NCBI GenBank assembly: GCA_021776175.1
Contig: JAJFGJ010000016.1
Coordinates: 74,107 to 138,106 of the forward strand
DNA from: Kiloniellaceae bacterium
GTDB taxonomy: Bacteria; Pseudomonadota; Alphaproteobacteria; Kiloniellales; J153
DNA: 64,000 nt
Direction: 5' to 3'
Under the pieces are notes generated by a model that did not search any database, was not told the DNA's origin, and worked only from the letters and a program-made list of their open reading frames with translations. A program made the position numbers and the translations under genes. Position 1 is the stretch's first letter, and every line of letters starts with the position of its first letter. Below, in pieces: positions 58,570 to 64,000 of this stretch.

Positions 58570-59036
58570 ATGAGGCCTACAACAAACTCTAACCAGGGTT
58601 GATCCCCGTCAGAGATGACCGCGGACGCAGCCCTTTGCAACGCTCAAATGCTTAAACCTTTCTATCTTTGGTCGCAATGCAAGCAGTGTGGCGGGAATCC
58701 AATACCGACCCTAACGTCCACTTACGGAAAACCACGAAGTGAGCTCGCGAGTACAGCAAAGGCCCGGAATCCTCCACGAAACCACCGGGAGCGGGCCTTT
58801 GGCCAAAGCCCGGTTCGTCCGCTTAGGGGTCGTTCGTATAACCAGGGGCTAGTGGCTGCTTTAGGTCGATTACAGCCTTTTAGATGAGTGGCTAGCAAGT
58901 CATTGAAGACCCATCCTGGCTACACCCGTACTCTCTCACCGCACGGGCACGGCGACCGCTCTCATCCGTTGAGCCGAGATGCGCACCCGCTTTGCTCTCT
59001 CAACGCATCGGATTTCAAACTGACCCACCACCTGGT
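58570..59036. other. Non-coding right part of the island
   Basis: About 470 bases without a convincing gene. It holds one notable structure: CAAAGGCCCG (58757-58766) faces its reverse complement at 58792-58801 across 25 bases. Short open frames here have no ribosome sites and no recognisable protein. It may hold an RNA, recombination sites, or decayed sequence. Confidence 0.5.
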
Positions 59037-59059
59037 TTTTCGCCCACTTGCCCCGCGAA
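59037..59059. repeat. Right direct repeat of the island (attR-like)
   Basis: 23 bases identical to 56381-56403. The right copy continues into TCGGCGGGG, so CCCCGC (59051-59056) and GCGGGG can pair. In the reconstructed empty site the repeat would be one arm of a small hairpin downstream of the transporter terminator. Confidence 0.85.
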
Positions 59060-59132
59060 TCGGCGGGGGCTAAGGTTGTTTCCGTTTTGTCCCGCCCGAG
59101 TCGCCGGGCGCGGTTCTTAATGGTGTCGGCCC

Positions 59133-60350
59133 TTGAGCGCAGCGCGATCGATCCTGAAATACTATCCCTTTGGCCGCCTGAGCCAGTTGCTCGACGGCCA
59201 CGCGCCGGGCGATCCCAAGATCGACCTGCCGGGGCTGGCCAAGGGCGCGCCGGTTCTGCTTTCGATCGGGGAACCGCAGGACGCGCCGCCGCCCTTCATC
59301 GCCGAGGAAATGGCCAAGGCGGCGGCCTCCTGGTCGCGCTATCCCCCGGCGCGCGGCACGCCCGAGTATCTGGAGACCTGCGCCGCCTGGCTGAACCGGC
59401 GCTATGGCCTGCCGCCCGGGACGATCGATCCCAAGACCATGATCCTGGCGATCCCGGGCTCGCGCGAGGGGCTGTTCTTCGCCGCCCTGGCGGCCATGCC
59501 GGAGCGCGCCGCGAACGGCCCGGCGCCGGCCATGCTCATGCCCAATCCCTGCTACCACGTTTATCCGGGCGCCGCCCTTGCCGCCGGGGCGGAGCCGGTC
59601 CCGGTTCCCGCGACCCGCGACAGCGGCCACCTGCCCGATTACGCCGCCCTGCCGGAGGCCGAGCTGGCGCGGTGCGTCCTGGCCTACTACTGCACGCCCG
59701 CCAATCCGCAGGGCGCGGCGGCCAGCGGGGCCGAGCTTCAAAAGCTTATCGTCCTGGCCCGCCGGCACGATTTCATCCTGGCTGTCGACGAGTGCTATGC
59801 CGAGATCTACACCGGCGATCCACCGGCCGGTGCCTTGCAAGCGGCGGCGGCCCTGGGCGGTTCGCTCGACAATCTTCTAGTGTTCCATTCCCTGTCGAAG
59901 CGTTCCAGCGCCCCCGGCCTGCGCTGCGGATTTGCCGTCGGGGCTCCGAACCTGATCGCGGCCTTGGAGGTCATGCTGCGCACCGGCGGCGCGGGTGTGC
60001 CCTTTCCAACTCTGGCCGCCGGCGCGAGGGCGTGGCGCGAGGAAGACCACGTCCTGGCCAACCGGGCGCGCTACCGCGAGAATTTCGAGATCGCCGAACG
60101 GGTGCTCGGCAATCGTTACGGATTCCGTAAGCCCGATGGCGGATTCTTTCTCTGGCTCGATGTCGGCGACGGGGAAGCGGCGGCGCTGACCCTGTGGCGC
60201 GAGGCGGGATTGCGGGTTTTGCCGGGCGCCTACATGGCGCGCCCAGGGCCCGATGGCGTGAATCCGGGCGAGGCCTACATCCGGGTCGCCCTGGTCTACG
60301 GCCCGGAATTGACCGAGGCGGCCTTGAACCGCCTGAGCGAAGTCCTCTAG
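59133..60350 (+). CDS. PLP-dependent class I/II aminotransferase (DapC-like)
   Basis: 405 residues, fold-type I. The PLP lysine is in VFHSLSKRSSAPGLRCGF (about residue 254), and the Asp and Tyr that hold the cofactor are in AVDECYAEIYT. NPCYHVYPGAALAAGAEPVPVPA and YYCTPANPQG are typical of the succinyldiaminopimelate transaminase (DapC) and related group, and the C-terminal arginine is in YIRVALVYG. Lysine biosynthesis is therefore plausible but the exact substrate is not certain. There is no suitable ATG; the TTG at 59133 gives the best N-terminus. Its upstream region is now interrupted by the island, 74 bases away. Confidence 0.85.
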   Translation: MSAARSILKYYPFGRLSQLLDGHAPGDPKIDLPGLAKGAPVLLSIGEPQDAPPPFIAEEMAKAAASWSRYPPARGTPEYLETCAAWLNRRYGLPPGTIDPKTMILAIPGSREGLFFAALAAMPERAANGPAPAMLMPNPCYHVYPGAALAAGAEPVPVPATRDSGHLPDYAALPEAELARCVLAYYCTPANPQGAAASGAELQKLIVLARRHDFILAVDECYAEIYTGDPPAGALQAAAALGGSLDNLLVFHSLSKRSSAPGLRCGFAVGAPNLIAALEVMLRTGGAGVPFPTLAAGARAWREEDHVLANRARYRENFEIAERVLGNRYGFRKPDGGFFLWLDVGDGEAAALTLWREAGLRVLPGAYMARPGPDGVNPGEAYIRVALVYGPELTEAALNRLSEVL

Positions 60351-60383
60351 ACGCCCAAGCGATTACGGGGTAACAGGACACAT

Positions 60384-62801
60384 ATGGTGGCACGAAGCGG
60401 CGCCGTTGGCCGGAGCCGGCCAAGAAACCGGAACGATCGCTCGAAGCTTTTGCCGAGCGGGACAGGCGAGTTCGCGCGCCGGCGCGCGGTCGAGGCCGCC
60501 AGCCTGCTCTTCGTGCTGCTCGGCGTCTTGGTCCTTCTGGCCGGGGTGACCTTCGACGCGGGCGACCCCTCCTTGAACCGCGCCGTACAAAGCCCGGTGC
60601 GCAATCTGCTCGGCCTGCCGGGCGCCTACGGCGCCGATTTCGCCCTTTATAGTCTCGGTTTGGCGCTGTTCCTCGCGCCGCCGGTGTTCTTTGCCTGGGC
60701 CTGGCGGCTGTGGCGGGGGCGCGGCCTGGGCCGGTGGTTCGCGCGCATCCTTGTTTTCGCCGTGGTAATCGTCCTCTCGGCCCTGGCCCTGGCCGCCGTT
60801 CCGGTGCCGCGCGAGGGGCTCATCGTTTGGCCGCTCGGGACCGGACTGGGCGGCTTTGTCGGCACCCTCGCCCTACAACAGGCCGCACAGGCGATTCCGG
60901 CTCTAGACCCTTGGATGATCGCCACGGCGTGCGCCTTTATGGCGGCGGCCGGCTTCGTGTGGGTCGTTGGACTGACCCGCGCCGACTGGCAGGGCCTGGG
61001 GCTCGGCTTGGCCTGGCCGTTTGTTTTGCTCGGCCGGGGCGCCTTGTGGACCGGCCACTTCCTAGCGCGCTTCCGCCTGGTGCGTGAGTCCGGCGAAGAA
61101 CCGGCGCGCGAGCCCCGCGCGCGGCACGAGCCGGCCTTATCCGGATCGCGCCGTCTCGGACATGCGGCGGCGGACTCCGAACCTCTAGGCCCGGCGCGTC
61201 CGGTGCCGGGGAACCTGGTCGCCGCGCCCAAGGCGCCGCCCAAGCCGGGCAAGCGGGCGCGCCAGGTCAAGCAGCGCCGCTTCAAGTTCCTGGACGGCGG
61301 CGGTTATGAATTGCCGTCGCTCGCCCTTTTGACCGCGGCCCCGGCCGAGGGTTTGCGCGGTGCCCTCAACCGCGACGCCCTGGAAAAGAACGCCCGCCTC
61401 TTGGAAGGCGTGCTCGACGACTTCGGCGTGCGCGGCGAGATCGTGAAGGTCCGCCCCGGACCGGTCGTGACCCGCTATGAGCTAGACCCGGCGCCGGGGA
61501 CCAAGACCAACCGCGTGGTCGGCCTGGCAGACGATATCGCCCGTTCCATGAGCGCGGTTTCGGTGCGCGTCGCGGTGGTGCCCGGTTCCAGCTCCATCGG
61601 CATCGAGCTACCGAATCGCAAGCGCGCCACGGTGTACCTGCGCGAGTTGTTGGATTCCCAAGCCTACGAGCGTTCCGGGGCCAAGCTGCCCCTGGTCTTG
61701 GGTAAGGATATCGGCGGCGCGCCCTCGATCGTCGATCTGGCGCGCATGCCGCACCTGCTGATCGCGGGCACCACGGGCTCGGGCAAGTCGGTCGGCTTGA
61801 ACTCCATGATCCTGTCGCTGCTCTACCGCCTCAGCCCCGACCGCTGCAAGTTCATCATGATCGACCCCAAGATGCTGGAGCTTTCGGTCTACGACGGCAT
61901 ACCGCATTTGCTGGCCCCGGTGGTGACGGAGCCGAAAAAGGCGGTGGTGGCGCTGAAGTGGACCGTGCGCGAGATGGAGGAGCGCTACCGCGCCATGTCG
62001 CGCCTGGGCGTGCGCAACATCGAAGGCTACAACAACCGCATCGAACAGGCGCTCAAATCCGGCGAGGTTCTGACCCGTAAGGTGCAGACCGGGTTCGATC
62101 CCGACACCGGCCAGCCCTTGCAAGAGGAAGTGCCCCTGGATCTGGAGCCCTTGCCGCTGATTGTCGTCGTGGTCGACGAAATGGCCGACCTCATGCTGGT
62201 GGCGGGCAAGGACATCGAGATGGCGGTTCAGCGCCTGGCGCAGATGGCGCGCGCCGCCGGCATCCACATCATCATGGCGACCCAGCGCCCCTCGGTCGAT
62301 GTCATCACCGGCACCATCAAGGCTAATTTCCCGACCCGGATCAGCTTCCACGTCACCTCCAAGATCGACAGCCGCACGATTTTGGGAGAACCGGGGGCGG
62401 AGCAACTGCTCGGCCAAGGCGACATGCTCTACATGATGCACGGCGGGCGGATCGAGCGCGTGCACGGCCCCCTGGTCACCGACGGCGAGGTCGAGGACAT
62501 CGTCGCCTTCCTGAAGAAGCAGGGCCAACCGTCCTACATCGAAGGCGTGACCGAGGACGACGAGGCCGAGTTCGATCCCCTGGGCGGCGGCAACACCGGC
62601 GAGGGCGACGAGCTTTACGACAAGGCCATCGCCGTCGTCCATCAGTACGGCAAGGCCTCGACCAGTTTCATCCAGCGTCACTTGCAGATCGGCTACAACC
62701 GCGCCGCGCGCATCGTCGAACGCATGGAGGCGGAGGGCGTGGTCAGCCAAGCCAACCACGTCGGCAAGCGCGAGGTCCTGTTGCCGGGCGGGGAGCGCTA
62801 G
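60384..62801 (+). CDS. ftsK: DNA translocase FtsK
   Basis: Septal DNA pump for chromosome segregation and dimer resolution, 805 residues. Four or five N-terminal membrane helices (about 35-55, 78-98, 113-133, 150-170, 185-215) anchor it at the septum. A short Arg/Pro linker, the alpha/beta motor domain (about 310-700) with Walker A GTTGSGKS at about 462-469 and Walker B LPLIVVVVDEMADLM follow. The DNA-reading gamma winged helix is at the end (QYGKASTSFIQRHLQIGYNRAARIVERME). ATG at 60384 after AGGA. Shorter linker than in E. coli, as usual in this class. The stop overlaps that of the convergent plsC-like gene. Confidence 0.96.
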   Translation: MVARSGAVGRSRPRNRNDRSKLLPSGTGEFARRRAVEAASLLFVLLGVLVLLAGVTFDAGDPSLNRAVQSPVRNLLGLPGAYGADFALYSLGLALFLAPPVFFAWAWRLWRGRGLGRWFARILVFAVVIVLSALALAAVPVPREGLIVWPLGTGLGGFVGTLALQQAAQAIPALDPWMIATACAFMAAAGFVWVVGLTRADWQGLGLGLAWPFVLLGRGALWTGHFLARFRLVRESGEEPAREPRARHEPALSGSRRLGHAAADSEPLGPARPVPGNLVAAPKAPPKPGKRARQVKQRRFKFLDGGGYELPSLALLTAAPAEGLRGALNRDALEKNARLLEGVLDDFGVRGEIVKVRPGPVVTRYELDPAPGTKTNRVVGLADDIARSMSAVSVRVAVVPGSSSIGIELPNRKRATVYLRELLDSQAYERSGAKLPLVLGKDIGGAPSIVDLARMPHLLIAGTTGSGKSVGLNSMILSLLYRLSPDRCKFIMIDPKMLELSVYDGIPHLLAPVVTEPKKAVVALKWTVREMEERYRAMSRLGVRNIEGYNNRIEQALKSGEVLTRKVQTGFDPDTGQPLQEEVPLDLEPLPLIVVVVDEMADLMLVAGKDIEMAVQRLAQMARAAGIHIIMATQRPSVDVITGTIKANFPTRISFHVTSKIDSRTILGEPGAEQLLGQGDMLYMMHGGRIERVHGPLVTDGEVEDIVAFLKKQGQPSYIEGVTEDDEAEFDPLGGGNTGEGDELYDKAIAVVHQYGKASTSFIQRHLQIGYNRAARIVERMEAEGVVSQANHVGKREVLLPGGER

Positions 62802-63439
62802 GGGCGCGGGGTCATTTTCTCGCCGGCGAGCGTTGTCATTGCTGTCTCCAGCGCCGCCATGAACGATGCCCGGTCCTTTGTCCAAGTCATCGCCCGGCCG
62901 ACAATCGCATCGAAAATGAAAGGTATGGGTAGCCTCGCACCTTTTGGCAGCGCCCTGCCAACACCGTGCAGGAACACGGGTACCACCGGGACTTCCGGGC
63001 GACGGCGGGAGAGATGAGCGATGCCGGTCTTGAGGACGGCCCGCCGCTCCGGTTCACCGCGGGATCCTTCCGGGTATAGGATCAGAATTTCGTTTCGATC
63101 CAACGCCGTGACGCAACCGGCAAGCGGGTCGCCGTCCTTTCGGCAATATCCTCCTCTTTTTATCGGGATGATCCCCAGCAGGTTGAGAGAGATCCAGGCG
63201 AGCCAAGGGTTGCGTAGAAAATAATCACCCGCTGCCAGCGGCCGCAGGCGTTTTTGAAGGCGGAGCGGAAACATGGCCATCAGCACCAGCGTATCCAGGT
63301 GCGAGTTATGATTCGCGACAACGATTGCCGGACCGGAAATCGGCAGGCGCCCGCGGTGGTGAAGATTGACACCGAACAGACCAAAGACAATCGGCCGCAG
63401 GATCGCCAAGTGCAAAAACCAGTGAACTGCCGGGTTCAT
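62798..63439 (-). CDS. 1-acyl-sn-glycerol-3-phosphate acyltransferase-type protein (PlsC-like)
   Basis: 213 residues, membrane-associated acyltransferase of phospholipid synthesis. Motif I is NHNSHLD (HxxxxD, about residues 43-49); motif III is LYPEGSRGEP; a hydrophobic N-terminal helix (HLAILRPIVFGLFGVNL) anchors it. The short length and layout fit the PlsC group paired with CdsA-like genes. Start is the ATG at 63437-63439 with a strong GGAGG. It lies 11 bases after the cdsA-like stop, so the two are co-transcribed. It converges on ftsK with a four-base overlap of stops. Confidence 0.88.
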   Translation of the reverse strand: MNPAVHWFLHLAILRPIVFGLFGVNLHHRGRLPISGPAIVVANHNSHLDTLVLMAMFPLRLQKRLRPLAAGDYFLRNPWLAWISLNLLGIIPIKRGGYCRKDGDPLAGCVTALDRNEILILYPEGSRGEPERRAVLKTGIAHLSRRRPEVPVVPVFLHGVGRALPKGARLPIPFIFDAIVGRAMTWTKDRASFMAALETAMTTLAGEKMTPRP

Positions 63440-63450
63440 GGCGCTTCCTC

Positions 63451-64000
63451 CTAGCGTGGGACAGTGTAGACGAGATGGAAAAACAACGGCGCGCTGAAGA
63501 TCAGACTATCGACACGGTCGAGGATGCCGCCGTGCCCCGGTAGCAATGTGCCGGTATCCTTAACGTTCATGTCTCGCTTCAATGCCGAAATCGTAGCATC
63601 GCCCATGAACCCAGCGGCAGCGATGGCGATGCCGATGAAAAATCCCTGTCCGGCGTTAAAAGGGGTCAACCACGGGGCCAGCGCCGCGCCTAGAACCGCG
63701 CTCGACAGCACACCGCCGATCAGACCCTCCCAGGTCTTGTTGGGGCTGACCCTGGGAAGGATTTTCCTGCGGCCAAACGACTTACCGAAAATATATTGGG
63801 CCACATCGTTGGATTGGCTCAGGAGAACCAGATAGAGAACCAAGCCGGCGCTGCCTGCGGCTGGATTGACCGAGGCCGGCAGCATCAGGAGAAGGCTGAG
63901 ATGGCCGAGCGCGAAAACCGTGGTCATCATGCCCCAACTTAGCGTGCCGGCGGCGCGCAAGAACCCTGCTGTGTCTCCCACCAAGACCATACCGATGGAT
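63451..64000 (-). CDS. cdsA: Phosphatidate cytidylyltransferase (CdsA-like), N-terminus outside the window
   Basis: Makes CDP-diacylglycerol from phosphatidate and CTP in the inner membrane. About 182 residues lie in the window; the family has 270-310. The frame is open to the right edge. Several hydrophobic helices and the diagnostic C-terminal signature are present: SALKRDMNVKDTGTLLPGHGGILDRVDS, with the Lys, Asp and Gly-His-Gly-Gly positions of the CdsA pattern. SNDVAQYIFGKSFGRRKILPRVSPNKTWEG is equally typical. An ATG at 63990 is internal, not the start. Together with the PlsC-like gene it forms a phospholipid pair. Confidence 0.92.
   Translation of the reverse strand, partial: SIGMVLVGDTAGFLRAAGTLSWGMMTTVFALGHLSLLLMLPASVNPAAGSAGLVLYLVLLSQSNDVAQYIFGKSFGRRKILPRVSPNKTWEGLIGGVLSSAVLGAALAPWLTPFNAGQGFFIGIAIAAAGFMGDATISALKRDMNVKDTGTLLPGHGGILDRVDSLIFSAPLFFHLVYTVPR

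Larger units (their letters stand above)
56381..59059. mobile_element. Small integrated genomic island bounded by 23-bp direct repeats
   Basis: A perfect 23-bp direct repeat (56381-56403 and 59037-59059, beginning TTTTCGCCCACT and ending CCCCGCGAA) encloses a 2.66 kb unit of visibly lower GC content. The sequences before and after the two copies differ. Removing one copy and the interior rejoins the ammonium transporter terminator to the upstream region of the aminotransferase gene, which looks like an intact intergenic region. The interior has a three-gene leftward operon and about 470 bases of non-coding DNA, with no integrase or transposase. I interpret the repeats as attL/attR of an element moved by an enzyme encoded elsewhere. 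Confidence 0.75.

Noticed and set aside
58615..58887. Short open frame (90 codons) in the right part of the island
   Set aside because: No ribosome site, no recognisable protein, crosses the hairpin at 58757-58801.
56381..59059. The island as an insertion sequence or transposon
   Set aside because: No transposase, no terminal inverted repeats; 23-bp direct repeats are longer than typical target duplications and fit site-specific recombination better.
61608..62885. 425-codon open frame opposite ftsK
   Set aside because: Antisense shadow; runs past the ftsK stop into another gene and has no domain features.
1..64000. Prophage, CRISPR-Cas, rRNA operon or secondary-metabolite cluster
   Set aside because: No structural phage genes, repeat-spacer arrays, rRNA sequence or large synthase genes were seen on either strand.

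Overview
The window is a 64 kb piece of a high-GC alphaproteobacterial chromosome. Rhodospirillales or a neighbouring order is the best fit, but this is inferred from gene content only. Pointers are a very large NAD-type glutamate dehydrogenase, the run of rsmB, rpe, a heparinase-like gene and purH, the run of a thioredoxin/TPR gene with LON-domain, Trm112 and DUF971 genes, a Sdh8/SDHAF4-like gene, and many Ugp/Liv-type uptake systems. The ATP-dependent PEP carboxykinase at the left edge and the CDP-diglyceride synthase at the right edge are both cut by the window. There is no rRNA, CRISPR array, transposase or integrase. One tRNA (Gly, GCC) is present.

Layout. 1-5.5 kb: pckA, a HugZ-like flavoprotein, a GlxA-type regulator, an unknown protein, a Gfo/Idh/MocA oxidoreductase and a YbaK-type editing protein. 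5.5-13 kb: tRNA-Gly, an M23 peptidase, a dienelactone hydrolase, and a LysR regulator divergent from an EmrAB-type efflux pair, then an EamA transporter. 13-19 kb: a leftward Ugp-type ABC operon led by a DeoR/GlpR regulator and ending in an EEP-family phosphodiesterase. 19-25 kb: a leftward Liv-type ABC operon ending in a second Gfo/Idh/MocA oxidoreductase. 25-30 kb: a c/b-type cytochrome cluster (SHP, diheme cytochrome c, cytochrome b, plus a fused cytochrome b-diheme protein), divergent from a PepSY gene and a two-component system. 30-37 kb: an unknown HTH/coiled-coil protein, the glutamate dehydrogenase, YbjQ and a small membrane protein next to an AT-rich stretch. 37-46 kb: purH, two surface-polysaccharide genes, a heparinase-like gene, rpe and rsmB. 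46-56 kb: SdhAF4-like, thioredoxin/TPR, LON, Trm112, DUF971, YqgE, a DddP-like M24 protein, a LysE exporter, a glycosidase-like TIM barrel, a UbiH-type hydroxylase and an ammonium channel with a sigma-54-like promoter. 59-64 kb: an aminotransferase, ftsK, plsC and cdsA.

The most interesting segment is 56381-59059. A perfect 23-bp direct repeat brackets about 2.66 kb of visibly lower-GC DNA. The left copy abuts the terminator of the ammonium transporter gene. Inside is a compact leftward operon of three genes: a small two-helix membrane protein, an ImmA/IrrE-type metallopeptidase and a Beta-family protein. It is driven by a near-consensus promoter whose spacer carries a tandem 11-bp repeat. 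It looks like a small integrated cargo element with no integrase of its own, and it is the best candidate here for an uncharacterised, possibly phage-defence, system. That function is inference.

Other points worth attention are the paired split and fused cytochrome b/diheme cytochromes around an SHP-type heme protein, a DddP-like protein that keeps the residues expected of DMSP lyases, a terminator placed between ugpB and ugpA, and two clearly paralogous oxidoreductases 15 kb apart.
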